From contig NZ_LR134117.1 in the NCBI RefSeq assembly GCF_900635445.1, positions 3,100,001 through 3,164,000 on the forward strand: a DNA stretch of 64,000 bases, written 5' to 3'. The notes under the pieces were generated by a model. The model worked only from the letters and a program-made list of their open reading frames with translations. It was not told the origin of the DNA and did no database searches. This document shows positions 1 through 9,190 of this stretch, one piece after another (within the stretch, counting starts at the first letter, position 1; every line of letters begins with the position of its first letter). The position numbers and the translations under genes were made by a program. Source of the stretch: Serratia odorifera (GTDB lineage Bacteria > Pseudomonadota > Gammaproteobacteria > Enterobacterales > Enterobacteriaceae).

Positions 1-302
1 TCCTGTTTGGCAGCTTCCAGGTTGTTCCGGTGATCACGGTGATTTCCACCTTCGGTCTGGTGTTTGCCTCGGTCTACTCGTTGATCATGATGCAGCGTGC
101 GTACTATGGCGCACCGAAATCTGACCAGCCGTTGCCGGGCATGACCGCGCGCGAACTGTTCATCATTCTGCTGCTGGTGGTTCTGCTGGTACTGCTGGGC
201 TTCTACCCGCAGCCGGTGCTGGACACGTCTGCCGCTGCGATGAGCAACGTGCAACACTGGTTTGGTTCGTCAGTTTCTGCAATTTCAACAACAAGGCCGT
301 AA
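1..302 (+). CDS. nuoM: NADH-quinone oxidoreductase subunit M, C-terminal part
   Basis: This is the 3' end of nuoM; the gene begins upstream of the window and the reading frame enters at base 3. NuoM is one of the antiporter-like proton-pumping membrane subunits of respiratory complex I in the inner membrane. About 99 residues are visible. They contain two hydrophobic helices, around FGLVFASVYSLIMM and ELFIILLLVVLLVLLGFYPQP, and end in TTRP like enterobacterial NuoM. The stop lies six bases before the nuoN start, as in the usual nuo operon order. The identification is secure from the match to known NuoM C-termini and from the following nuoN. Confidence 0.95.
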   Translation, partial: LFGSFQVVPVITVISTFGLVFASVYSLIMMQRAYYGAPKSDQPLPGMTARELFIILLLVVLLVLLGFYPQPVLDTSAAAMSNVQHWFGSSVSAISTTRP

Positions 303-308
303 TTCGCC

Positions 309-1767
309 ATGACAATAACTCCTCAACAACTGATCGCACTGTTGCCGCTGTTGATCGTCGGATTGACGGTAGTGGTTGTGATGCTAAGCATTGCGTGGCG
401 ACGCGACCACTTTATCAACGCCACCCTGACCGTCATTGGCCTCAACCTGGCGCTGCTTTCCTTGTACTTTGTTGGCCAGGCCGGCCCAATGGACGTCACA
501 CCGCTGCTGCGGGTGGACGGTTATTCGATCTTCTATACCGGGCTGGTGCTGCTGGCGAGTCTGGCCACCTGTACTTTCGCCTATCCGTGGCTGGTTGGTT
601 ATCCGGACAACCGCGAAGAGTTCTACCTGCTGGTGCTGATTGCCGCCATGGGGGGCATTCTGCTGGCGAGCGCCAACCATCTGGCGTCGCTGTTCATCGG
701 TATTGAACTGATCTCGCTGCCGCTGTTTGGGCTGGTGGGGTTATGCCTATCGTCAGAAGCGTCCACTGGAAGCCGCCATCAAGTACATGCTGCTGTCCGC
801 TGCCGCCTCCAGCTTCCTGCTGTTCGGCATGGCGCTGCTGTACGCCGAATCCGGCGATCTGTCGATGGCCGGTCTCGGCAAGAGCCTCGGTGAAAACATG
901 ATGCACCAGCCGCTGATCCTGGCCGGTATGGGCATGATGATCGTCGGTCTGGGCTTCAAACTGTCGCTGGTACCGTTCCAACTGTGGACGCCGGACGTGT
1001 ATCAGGGCGCGCCTGCGCCGGTTTCAACCTTCCTGGCAACCGCCAGCAAGATTGCGATCTTCGCCGTGGTGATGCGTCTGTTCCTGTACGCGCCGGCGGC
1101 GGATAACGAAGCGTTGCGCATGGTGCTGTCGATCATCGCGGTGTGTTCGATTCTGTTCGGCAACCTGATGGCCATCAGCCAGACCAACATCAAACGTCTG
1201 CTGGGTTATTCCTCCATCGCCCACCTCGGTTACCTGCTGGTGGCGCTGGTGGCGGTGCAAACCCATCAGCTGGCGCTGGAAACCGCCGGGGTCTATCTGG
1301 CCGGTTACCTGTTCAGCAGCCTGGGGGCGTTCGGCGTCGTCAGTCTGATGTCCAGCCCGTACCGTGGCCCGGATGCAGATTCGCTGTTCTCCTACCGCGG
1401 CCTGTTCTGGCACAAGCCTATCCTGTCGGCGGTAATGACGGTGATGATGCTGTCACTGGCCGGTATCCCGATGACGCTGGGCTTTATTGGCAAGTTCTTC
1501 GTTATCGCGATGGGCGTCAGCGCACAGCTGTGGTGGCTGACCGGTGCCGTGGTGCTGGGCAGCGCCATCGGTTTGTACTACTACCTGCGCGTGACCGTCA
1601 GTCTGTTCCTCAGCGCGCCGGAAACCCTGTCGCGCGATACGCCGAACAACTGGGCGCTGACTGCCGGCGGGGTGGTGGTGCTGATTTCTGCCGCGTTGGT
1701 GCTGATTCTCGGTATCTATCCGCAGCCGTTGATTACGCTGGTACAGATGGCGCAACCGACGTTCTAA
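309..1767 (+). pseudogene. nuoN: NADH-quinone oxidoreductase subunit N, frameshifted by one base
   Basis: NuoN is the last gene of the complex I operon and encodes an antiporter-like proton-pumping membrane subunit. The first about 143 residues (MTITPQQLIALL to LFGLVG) are in one frame. The rest, from GYAYRQKRPLEAAIKYML to the C-terminus, is in the next frame. The break is the four-G run at 737-740, where NuoN proteins call for three Gs. Removing one G gives 485 residues, the normal length. The downstream part stays open for more than 1 kb without further damage, which argues for a sequencing error rather than decay. It follows nuoM by six bases and is followed by a strong terminator. Confidence 0.93.
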
Positions 1768-1783
1768 GTCTGACTCAGGCAGT

Positions 1784-1813
1784 AAAAAGGTCGCTTCGGC
1801 GACCTTTTTTTAT
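1784..1813 (+). terminator. Rho-independent terminator of the nuo operon
   Basis: A perfect six-base-pair stem GGTCGC/GCGACC with a TTCG tetraloop is flanked by an A run on the left and a T run on the right. It lies 20 bases after the nuoN stop. Confidence 0.92.
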
Positions 1814-1946
1814 TGGTAAAGGATGAGATTACAGCGTCATCTGCCGTCGGCGACAGCTGCCGTGCTGTCTGATATTGGCAGTGCACTGTGGAAAACGTCG
1901 GGCGGCAGGAGCTTGTCCTACCGGCCTTCCAGAGACCCTCGGGTCG

Positions 1947-2822
1947 TCAGTGGGGATAGTGTGTAAATGCCTCTTCCAGTGCGGAAACTACCGCCCGCAC
2001 TCGGGCAGCCCGTTGCAAATCGGGATGCAGTACCAGCCAGATATCCACCCAGTCCTTGCTGTCCGGGAAGATACGCACCAAATCCGGATCCTCATCCGCC
2101 AGAAACGATGACAGCAGCCCGATGCCAAGTCCGTTGCGAGTGGCAGAGCGCAGCAACAGCTGCGAATTGCATTGCAGCACCACGTTGGGGTTGATCAGCG
2201 TTTCGCCGCAAAAGTCGTTCCAGTGGCGCGGTACCAGTTCACGTGGGAACATCAGCAGATCGTGACCACGCAGGTGGTCGCCCTTGAGTGGAACGCCGTG
2301 CTTGTCGAGATAGTCCTGGGTGGCATACAGCCCCATTTCGATGGTGGCCATCCGCTTGATGATCAGCTCGTCGGAATCCGGTCTTGCACCGCGGATCGCC
2401 AGATCGGCGCCGCGATACGAAATATCGGAAATATTCACCGCGGTCAGCAGGGTGACGGTGATCTGCGGATGCCGTTCACGCAGATACCTGAGTGCGGGAA
2501 TGACAAACGCTTCGGCCATGGTATCGGTAGTCGCAATGCGCACGTTGCCACACAGGCTGTCGTCACCGCTGGTTGCTTTGCGACCGATGGCCTGTACCGC
2601 ATTTTCCATGTTCATTACGTCTGCCAGCATTTCCTCGCCCAACGGGCTGAGTGAGAACGATTTTGGCGTGCGAATGAACAGCTTTGAGCCCAGGGCTTCT
2701 TCAAAAGCGGCGATACGCCGACCGACGGTGGCCTGATCAACATGGAGTTCATGCGCGGCTTTGCGTAACGTGCCGCAGCGCGTCACCGCCAGGAAGAAGC
2801 GTGCGTCATCCCAATTCATCAT
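1947..2822 (-). CDS. LysR family transcriptional regulator
   Basis: This is a 291-residue LysR-type regulator. Residues 1-60 form the winged helix-turn-helix (MNWDDARFFLAV, then TLRKAAHELHVDQATVGRRI), followed by the linker helix and a periplasmic-binding-protein-like effector domain from about residue 90. The helix-turn-helix resembles the subgroup that often controls a neighbouring enzyme or transporter. It is transcribed away from the thiamine-diphosphate enzyme gene at 3121 across a 298-base gap containing an AATTGC-N11-GCAATT dyad. It therefore probably regulates that gene and possibly the cupin and transporters beyond. The second of the two starting methionines is an equally good start. 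The effector is not known. Confidence 0.88.
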   Translation of the reverse strand: MMNWDDARFFLAVTRCGTLRKAAHELHVDQATVGRRIAAFEEALGSKLFIRTPKSFSLSPLGEEMLADVMNMENAVQAIGRKATSGDDSLCGNVRIATTDTMAEAFVIPALRYLRERHPQITVTLLTAVNISDISYRGADLAIRGARPDSDELIIKRMATIEMGLYATQDYLDKHGVPLKGDHLRGHDLLMFPRELVPRHWNDFCGETLINPNVVLQCNSQLLLRSATRNGLGIGLLSSFLADEDPDLVRIFPDSKDWVDIWLVLHPDLQRAARVRAVVSALEEAFTHYPH

Positions 2823-2952
2823 GTTGTTTCCTTTTTATCGCTTTTTCCGGATACGGCGCGGTTTTTGCTGGCGTCAGCGGGCTTGACGAGCGACTTGCGC
2901 CAAAAATGAGGCATCCGTATCATAATTATTTATTATGTTTCAGGATATGAAT

Positions 2953-2975
2953 AATTGCATCATTGAGAAGCAATT
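2953..2975. promoter_or_regulatory. Candidate LysR operator
   Basis: The dyad AATTGC, 11 bases, GCAATT lies between the divergent LysR gene and the thiamine-diphosphate enzyme gene. The arms are perfect and the 11-base spacing fits the T-N11-A pattern known for LysR-type operators. The assignment is inferred from sequence and position only. Confidence 0.45.
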
Positions 2976-3120
2976 TTGCATCTTTATTTTTACCTACCAA
3001 ACCTTATGCTACTCAACGCTTATGCTGTGATCTGGCGCACATTTATAAGAGCCTGTCTCTACCGGGGTTTCCACCTGAAGGGATGCGCTCGAATTTCCCC
3101 TCTTGATTGGACATTAAACC

Positions 3121-4950
3121 ATGGAGTCTCACGCAGAGAACATGTACACCCCAGTGGCTCTGGCGACCGCGAACGGTGTCAGCGTTACCGTTTCTTCCGA
3201 CCACAAAACCGCACAGACCAATAATGCGGATGCGATTATTCAGGCGCTGGCAGCACGTGACATTCAACACATCTTTCTGGTACCCGGCAAACTGATCTAT
3301 CCGCTGATCAAATCGATCGAAGGTTCGACCATTGCCGGCATCGTTGGGGCGCACGAAACGGCCTGTGGCTTTATGGCCGATGGCTACGCCCGTGCCAGTG
3401 GTAAATTCGGCGTCTGTCTGGGGATTTCCGGCCCTGGCACCATGAATTTTCTGCCGGCGATGGCAGCGGCGCAGGCAGATAAAATCCCGGTGTTGTACCT
3501 GGCTGGCGGTATCGCCACCCACCACGAAGCGCAGGGAGCATTCCAGGACGGCAGCAACAGCGGCATCGATGAGCTGACCATCGTCAAACCCTTGCTCTCT
3601 GCGGCGATCGAAGTAAAAAACAACCTGACCTTGCCGCATGAACTGCGCCGCAGTCTGTCGTGCCTCAACGGTCAGCGCAAAGGCCGCGCTTACCTCAGCG
3701 TGCCGGTGGACATGCAGAAACGGTCATGGGGTGAGGTTGAACGGCCTGTGTCGCCGCGTGCGCCGGTGTGCCGTGAAACGGCGGTGGATCACGCGGCGCT
3801 GGAGGGCATTCTGGACGATTACCTGCTACGCGGCCTGAATATTGCCTGTCTGGTCGGCAGTCGGGTAAACAACCCGCAAGACGCCGCACTGCTGCTGAGG
3901 GTGGCGGAAAAGTACCAACTGCCGGTCGCGACTACCCTGGGCGGAAAGGGCGCTTTCCCCGAAGGCCATCCGCTGGCGCTGGGATTGTACGGCTTTGCCG
4001 GCCACACCCGAGCGGTAGAGACGCTCAACGGTGATGAGGTCGACGTACTGCTGGTGCTGGGCTGCGATCTCGGCCAGCGCGACAGTTTGAACTGGAGCGC
4101 AAAATTACACGGTAGCAAAACGCTGGTGGTGCTCGACGAGGACTTTGACAAGGCCAGTTCCCATTACCAGCCGGACGTACAGATCTTCTCCAGCCTGAGC
4201 GGATCGCTGCAACGGCTGCTGAATGCGGTGGCGGATGACGATGCTCATCTGGCCAGCATCATTAAACTGCGCATGCAGTGGATGGAGCACGTCAGTCGGC
4301 TGCCGCTCGAGCTGCCGCCGCCGGATCTGCCGGCACGCACCGTAACAGGCGAAACCGCTCTTTATCCCGGAGATGCCATCAAGCGCCTGCGCAGTCACTT
4401 TGCGCCGGATGCCAACGTGGTGGTCGATTCTGGCGCACACCGCATCTTCATGGCACACCACTGGCACAGCAACGGTGGCGGTGATTATCACACCTCCAGT
4501 TCGCTGGCGCCGATGGGGTGGGCGATTTGTGCCGGCATCGGCATCAAGCTGGCGGCGCCGCATCGCGATTGTCTGGTGGTGACCGGCGACGGCTGCATGT
4601 TGATGCACGGCATCGAAATCCAGACGGCGGCGCGCTATCGGGTCAAGATGACCTTTGTGGTGATGAATAACTGTGCCCATGGCGCGATGCATATTGATAC
4701 CTTGCAAAATCGCGGCATATCCGCCGATTACACCGCATTACCGAATCATGACTGGCAGGCGTTTGCCAACAGTCTGGGCGTCGCGGCGGCCAAGGCTGCG
4801 ACGCTGGATGAGTTGGATCGGGCGCTGGCCGCCGCCGCCGAACATGACGGCCCGTATCTGATTGAAATGATGGTGGGTAATCATGCGGTGCCCAATCGTT
4901 ACTATGCCGAGAGCGTCGTAGAATACCAACGGCGCATCGAGGGCGTGTAA
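3121..4950 (+). CDS. Thiamine diphosphate-dependent enzyme, acetolactate synthase-like
   Basis: This 609-residue protein has the three-domain build of acetolactate synthase large subunits and related decarboxylases. An N-terminal pyrimidine-binding domain includes the conserved glutamate in VGAHETACGFMADGYAR (about residues 75-90). A central domain lies at about 235-375. The C-terminal diphosphate-binding domain has the metal/ThDP signature GDG, about 27 residues, NN (VVTGDGCMLMHG to VVMNN). The first about 35 residues look like an added, poorly conserved leader, so translation may start later, for example at the methionine of MYTPVALA. No small regulatory subunit gene is adjacent, so a plain branched-chain amino-acid role is unlikely. 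The substrate cannot be read from the sequence. It lies divergent from a LysR gene, which probably controls it. Confidence 0.8.
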   Translation: MESHAENMYTPVALATANGVSVTVSSDHKTAQTNNADAIIQALAARDIQHIFLVPGKLIYPLIKSIEGSTIAGIVGAHETACGFMADGYARASGKFGVCLGISGPGTMNFLPAMAAAQADKIPVLYLAGGIATHHEAQGAFQDGSNSGIDELTIVKPLLSAAIEVKNNLTLPHELRRSLSCLNGQRKGRAYLSVPVDMQKRSWGEVERPVSPRAPVCRETAVDHAALEGILDDYLLRGLNIACLVGSRVNNPQDAALLLRVAEKYQLPVATTLGGKGAFPEGHPLALGLYGFAGHTRAVETLNGDEVDVLLVLGCDLGQRDSLNWSAKLHGSKTLVVLDEDFDKASSHYQPDVQIFSSLSGSLQRLLNAVADDDAHLASIIKLRMQWMEHVSRLPLELPPPDLPARTVTGETALYPGDAIKRLRSHFAPDANVVVDSGAHRIFMAHHWHSNGGGDYHTSSSLAPMGWAICAGIGIKLAAPHRDCLVVTGDGCMLMHGIEIQTAARYRVKMTFVVMNNCAHGAMHIDTLQNRGISADYTALPNHDWQAFANSLGVAAAKAATLDELDRALAAAAEHDGPYLIEMMVGNHAVPNRYYAESVVEYQRRIEGV

Positions 4951-5065
4951 TGCGTAACGGCTGCCCGGGTCGCATTGCCTGCAGGGCAGCCAGCAACGGT
5001 AGTTTGCTTAATCTCGCGTTGCGTCAGGGTGTTTTCATCAATAACGATCACGGAGCGATAATCCC

Positions 5066-5491
5066 ATGTATAAGGCACTATTACTGGCAATAACCAGCGC
5101 GGCTTGCGGCAATGCGTTGGCGGCAGACGATCACGGCGAGGGCATCAGCAAGGAAACGCTGCTGAAAACCGAAACATCATGGGAGGGCACGCCGTACGGG
5201 CATTATCCAGCCGGCGCGCCGCAAATCACCATGCTGAAGGTGACGGTGGAACCCAATAAGGTATTGGCCTGGCATACGCACCCGTGCATCAGCGCGGTGC
5301 ATATGACCGGTGGCAGCGTGTCACTGACGGTGGAAAAAACCGGCATAAAAAAAACCTTTAAGCAGGGTGACTCTTTCACCGATACGGTAGATATTGTTCA
5401 TCAGGGCGTTTCGGGAGACAAGGGCGCGGAAATGCTGGTGTTTTTCGCCTGTGCGGATAACCGGCCGCTAACGGTCAGCGCTGGGAAATAA
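5066..5491 (+). CDS. Periplasmic cupin-domain protein
   Basis: This small protein of 141 residues has a Sec signal peptide (MYKALLLAITSAACGNALA, cleavage likely before ADDHG) and a single cupin barrel. The barrel carries histidines in WHTHPCISAVHMTGG (about residues 72-87) and a second motif around DSFTDTVDIVHQG, a typical metal-binding cupin pattern. It is probably a periplasmic metal-dependent or sensor-like cupin; the ligand is unknown. It follows the thiamine-diphosphate enzyme by 115 bases in the same direction and is followed 52 bases later by an EamA exporter, so the three may be co-transcribed. Confidence 0.78.
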   Translation: MYKALLLAITSAACGNALAADDHGEGISKETLLKTETSWEGTPYGHYPAGAPQITMLKVTVEPNKVLAWHTHPCISAVHMTGGSVSLTVEKTGIKKTFKQGDSFTDTVDIVHQGVSGDKGAEMLVFFACADNRPLTVSAGK

Positions 5492-5543
5492 CCGGCTAAT
5501 TCAGGGTGCTGCGGTCTGTTACAGGCCGCTATCAGAGGGTGTT

Positions 5544-6413
5544 ATGGTCGCTTTATGGATGTTGGTCGCCAGCGTGTTTTTTGCGCTGATGGGGGCCAGC
5601 ATAAAACTGGCGTCGGTGAAGGTCGGTTTTTTCGAGATCGTTTTTTACCGTTCGTTTATTAACGTGCTGATCGTCGCAGCGCTGATTAAAATCAAGAATC
5701 TGGGATTTCGCACGCGTCATTTGGGATTACATATGAAGCGTGCGGCCATCGGTAATGCGGCGATGTATTGCGGTTTTTACTCACTGATTCATTTGCCGAT
5801 CGCCACCGCCACCACGCTGGGTTACACCAACCCGATCTTTCAGTCGGTGATTACCTTTGTTACGGCCAAGGGGCAGTTGACCGGCAGGCTGCTGTTTTCG
5901 GTATTGTTGGGGTTTGTCGGCATCCTGGTGTTGTTACGGCCCGATGTGCCGCACGGTGCCTATGCCGCTACGCTGATCGGTTTGCTTTCCGGCCTGTTGA
6001 CCGCGCTGGCGTATTTCAACGTCGGCAAACTGGTGCGCACCGGCGAGCCTGAACTGCGGGTGGTGTTCTATTTTTCACTGGTGGGCACGCTGGTCGGGGT
6101 GGTGATGACCGGCGCCATCGGCTTTAGCGCACTGGATGCTGCCACCTTGCTGAACGTTTGCGCGATTGGCGTATTCGGCAGTCTGGGGCAGATCACCATG
6201 ACTCGCGCTTACGGCAGCGGCAACCCGGTGATTGTCAGCATTCTTTCATACAGCACCATTATCTTTTCTACCTTGCTCGGCTTCCTGCTGTTTAATGAAA
6301 AACTCTCCTATATCGCCGCTGCGGGTATGGCGTTGATCATTCTTTCTGGCGGGTTGGCTATCGCACGACGCTCATCGGCGAAGACGCGCAAGGCTGAGGC
6401 GGTACAACCGTGA
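5544..6413 (+). CDS. EamA/DMT family transporter
   Basis: This is a 289-residue integral inner-membrane protein with about ten hydrophobic segments and an internal repeat of two EamA domains of the drug/metabolite transporter superfamily. Family hallmarks include the N-terminal LWMLVASVFFALMGAS and the second-repeat GQITMTRAYGSGNPVIVSILSY segment. Such proteins usually export metabolites or amino acids. It lies 52 bases after the cupin gene, preceded by AGAGGG near the start codon, and probably shares its transcript. The substrate is unknown; linkage to the thiamine-diphosphate enzyme suggests export of a product or intermediate, but this is inference. Confidence 0.85.
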   Translation: MVALWMLVASVFFALMGASIKLASVKVGFFEIVFYRSFINVLIVAALIKIKNLGFRTRHLGLHMKRAAIGNAAMYCGFYSLIHLPIATATTLGYTNPIFQSVITFVTAKGQLTGRLLFSVLLGFVGILVLLRPDVPHGAYAATLIGLLSGLLTALAYFNVGKLVRTGEPELRVVFYFSLVGTLVGVVMTGAIGFSALDAATLLNVCAIGVFGSLGQITMTRAYGSGNPVIVSILSYSTIIFSTLLGFLLFNEKLSYIAAAGMALIILSGGLAIARRSSAKTRKAEAVQP

Positions 6414-6699
6414 TTAAAATAAGCATGGCTAAAGTATTATTGCTTATAACTTATGCTTATTTTTTCCAAGGTAAGCCGTGCTTATCGAACAACGGCGGTA
6501 TCGTCCAAGTCTGTTAGCGTTTATCATAGCTGGCATTAATGTTTCTCACGGCATGCAATATTGAATCACCGTGATGCATTCTTGGCTATTTTGGCTGTTA
6601 TTCCAAAACGGTATGATGCACGCGTTTCCTGATGCAGTTTGGTTTTCAGGGTTGCGCGTTTATCAAGGCTTAACGCCTTGCTTGTTTTGGGAGTGAGTA

Positions 6700-7944
6700 A
6701 TGTCTGCAAGTTTGGCCGTTGATGAAACCGCTAAAGCGAACTCGGTGACGTCGCATTTTGCTATTCTGCTGTTTTTAGCGTTGGCGCTAATGTCGGCATT
6801 GTTAAACAGCAGTGCACCGACACCGCTTTATCCGCTTTATCAACATCAGTTGGGGCTGACATCGGTCAGCCTGACCATGATTTACGGCGCTTACGCCGCC
6901 GGCGTGCTGATTTCGCTGTTTGGCGTTGGCAATATGGCTGGCAAGGTCAAGGATCTGCGCAGTATGATCGTTCCGGCACTGTTGATAGTGTTGGCCGGAG
7001 CGTTACTGTTTTCGCTGGCGGATTCGTTTTGGATGATGTTTATGGCGCGTCTGCTGGCCGGGGTGGGTACCGGGGCGTTGACCGGTGCGGCCAATATCGC
7101 GCTGGTGCGTTTTGGGCCAAAAGACGGCGGCAAGAATGCGGCATTGATTGCCACGCTGTCGTTCACCATGGGGCTGGCGCTGGGGCCGATTTTCAGCGGT
7201 GTGGCGCTGCAAACCGGATTCCATACCACCTCGCTGCCGTTCATCATTATCATGGTAGTGGCGGCAGTGGCTGTGCTGGGCGTGATGCTCAAGTGGCCGC
7301 GTGATGTGGTGATTGCGCCGCTGAACGGTCAGTCGGTGGCTGCCGCTGAAGTGGAAAACAGCGGCTTGGCCGAGGGGCTGCGAGCTACCGGCAGCAAGTT
7401 TTTCCTCTGTGCTGGCGCGTTGTTTATCTGTTGGGCGGTAGCCGCCAGTATTCTGGCGATTGGCCCGAGCGTGGCAGAGAAACTGTTAGGTATGCACAGC
7501 CGTGGCATGTATGGCTATGTGATTGCGGTATATCTGCTGATTGCCGGTATCAGCCAGATTCTGAGTCGCAGAATCAATGCCCGACACTCGCTGATGTTTG
7601 GTTGTCTGGCACAGGCGTTGTCGGTGGTGGTATTCGCTGAAGCGATACATATCCATTCGCTGGCGCTGGCTGGTGCCGGCATGGTGATTGCGGGTTATGC
7701 CTACGGTGCGATTTTTGTCGGCAGCGCGACGCTGGTGAATCTGATTTCACCAAAATCCAGCCATGCACGATTGATTTCGCTGTTTTATGTGATTGCTTAT
7801 ATCGCCAACTGGGTGCCAATCCTGTTGGGGGTGGTTATCGACCAGGTGAGTTTGCTCCTGGCGGTTAACCTGCTGTTTATGGTCAGTACGGTAGTTTGCC
7901 TGGCATTGAGTGTGCTGGTAACGCGAGCGGGATTCCCGCGCTGA
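6700..7944 (+). CDS. Major facilitator superfamily transporter
   Basis: This protein of 414 residues has twelve predicted membrane segments. The N-terminal half shows an MFS pattern (TPLYPLYQHQLGLTSVSL, then a motif-A-like loop GNMAGKVKDLRSM and MARLLAGVGTGALTGAANIAL). A GGGAG-type ribosome site precedes the ATG. A 286-base gap separates it from the EamA gene. That gap contains a possible loose hairpin around 6417-6465 (AATAAGCAT/ATGCTTATT followed by Ts), so the gene may have its own promoter. The substrate is unknown. A clear terminator follows. Confidence 0.85.
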   Translation: MSASLAVDETAKANSVTSHFAILLFLALALMSALLNSSAPTPLYPLYQHQLGLTSVSLTMIYGAYAAGVLISLFGVGNMAGKVKDLRSMIVPALLIVLAGALLFSLADSFWMMFMARLLAGVGTGALTGAANIALVRFGPKDGGKNAALIATLSFTMGLALGPIFSGVALQTGFHTTSLPFIIIMVVAAVAVLGVMLKWPRDVVIAPLNGQSVAAAEVENSGLAEGLRATGSKFFLCAGALFICWAVAASILAIGPSVAEKLLGMHSRGMYGYVIAVYLLIAGISQILSRRINARHSLMFGCLAQALSVVVFAEAIHIHSLALAGAGMVIAGYAYGAIFVGSATLVNLISPKSSHARLISLFYVIAYIANWVPILLGVVIDQVSLLLAVNLLFMVSTVVCLALSVLVTRAGFPR

Positions 7945-8006
7945 TTACGCGTTGATGAAGGTAACCGTACGACCGACGATTTCCCTGGTGTTGTTGTGTG
8001 TCATTT

Positions 8007-8035
8007 CCAGCGTGCTTGCACGCTGGTTTTTTTTT
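8007..8035 (+). terminator. Rho-independent terminator after the MFS gene
   Basis: The inverted repeat CCAGCGTGC/GCACGCTGG has a very short loop and is followed directly by nine Ts, about 60 bases after the MFS stop codon. Confidence 0.88.
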
Positions 8036-8156
8036 GTGATTAATCCTCCGATTTTGAAAATAACCTTTCTCTCGTTACATTAATTTAGTGATTCTAGTCA
8101 CAAAATAACCGACGGTTTCGGGTAAACTGCGCGCTTTCTTTTTGCGAGTCGGTTTT

Positions 8157-8661
8157 ATGAACGTTATTTTTGCCATTGCCGTTACCACCGGCATCCTGTC
8201 CGGCATTTGGGGATGGGTTGCGGTGAGTCTGGGGTTGATCGGTTGGGCCGGCTTTTTGGGTTGTACCGCCTATTTCGCCTGCCCGCAAGGCGGGCTGAAA
8301 GGGCTGGCGATATGCGCGCTAACCTGCTGCAGCGGCGTATTTTGGGCGATGGCGATTATTCACGGCAGTGCGCTCGATCCGGCCTGGAGTCTGCTGGGGT
8401 ATGCATTGACCGGCGTGGTGGCGTTCCTGATGTGTATTCAGGCCTACCAACAGTGGTTGGGTTTTGTGCCGGGTACCTTTATCGGCGCCTGCGCCACCTT
8501 CGCTGGCGACGGTAACTGGCGCTGGGTGACGCTGTCGCTGCTGGTGGGGGCTGGTGTTCGGTTATGCAATGAAAAACAGCGGGCTGTGGCTGGCGGCACG
8601 CGGGCGCCAACGTGCTGCATCAACCCCGACGGCGCTAGGGGAGAACGGCGGCGACCGCTAG
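8157..8661 (+). pseudogene. DUF1097 family membrane protein, frameshifted near the C-terminus
   Basis: The gene encodes a small inner-membrane protein with about five hydrophobic helices (MNVIFAIAVTTGILSGIWGW, GFLGCTAYFACPQGG, then LGFVPGTFIGACATFAGDG). It matches the DUF1097 family, whose E. coli member is YcdZ and whose function is unknown. The natural frame runs to about residue 131 and is then shifted by an extra G in the five-G run at 8546-8550. With four Gs the protein continues as GLVFGYAMKNSGLWLAARGRQ and ends at 8661 with 167 residues. As it stands, the shifted frame runs on to 8681 with an unrelated tail. The ATG at 8157 is preferred over the upstream TTG because it matches the family N-terminus. 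Confidence 0.82.
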
Positions 8662-8761
8662 GTGTGGCGGGCGCTATTTAGCCAATAATCCGATGGCCGA
8701 ATGGCGAATTTGTTGTCTATAGTTAGCAAACGGTGATTTTTTAATAAAGGAGAACGGCACA

Positions 8762-9073
8762 ATGGCGATTAATCCGGACGAAAATCAAACCACGCTTGAC
8801 GACGATCTGCGTATGTTGACCGACACGCTGGAAGAAGTATTGAAATATTCCGGCGATCGCGCCGACCAGGCCTATATCGAGATCAAAACCCGCGCGGAGC
8901 AGGCGCTGAAAGACGTAAAGTCACGCCTGTCCGGCGCATCTGAAACCTATTATGCCCGTGCCAAACAGGTGGCTTACCGCGCGGATGACTATGTACGCGA
9001 CAAACCATGGCACGGCGTCGGATGCGGCGCAACCATCGGCCTGGTGCTGGGGCTGCTGTTAGCACGTAAATAA
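8762..9073 (+). CDS. elaB: ElaB-like DUF883 membrane-anchored protein
   Basis: This 103-residue protein belongs to the ElaB/YqjD/DUF883 family. It has an acidic, helical N-terminal part rich in Glu, Lys and Arg (LTDTLEEVLKYSGD to VKSRLSG), followed by a single C-terminal membrane helix GVGCGATIGLVLGLLLARK. Family members are inner-membrane anchored by this helix and in E. coli associate with ribosomes in stationary phase. AAGGAGAA precedes the ATG. Position upstream of menF matches E. coli, where elaB and menF are neighbours; here the large glucan synthase gene lies between them. Confidence 0.9.
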   Translation: MAINPDENQTTLDDDLRMLTDTLEEVLKYSGDRADQAYIEIKTRAEQALKDVKSRLSGASETYYARAKQVAYRADDYVRDKPWHGVGCGATIGLVLGLLLARK

Positions 9074-9190
9074 GCTGATTGATAGCCGGTAGCGCCTGAC
9101 GCTGCATCGGTGGGTGAGAGCCGGGTATCTCTGTCTAACAGGCCACGTTGTCATCAACCTCAAACCGCCTTCCATGGCGGTTTTGTCCGT

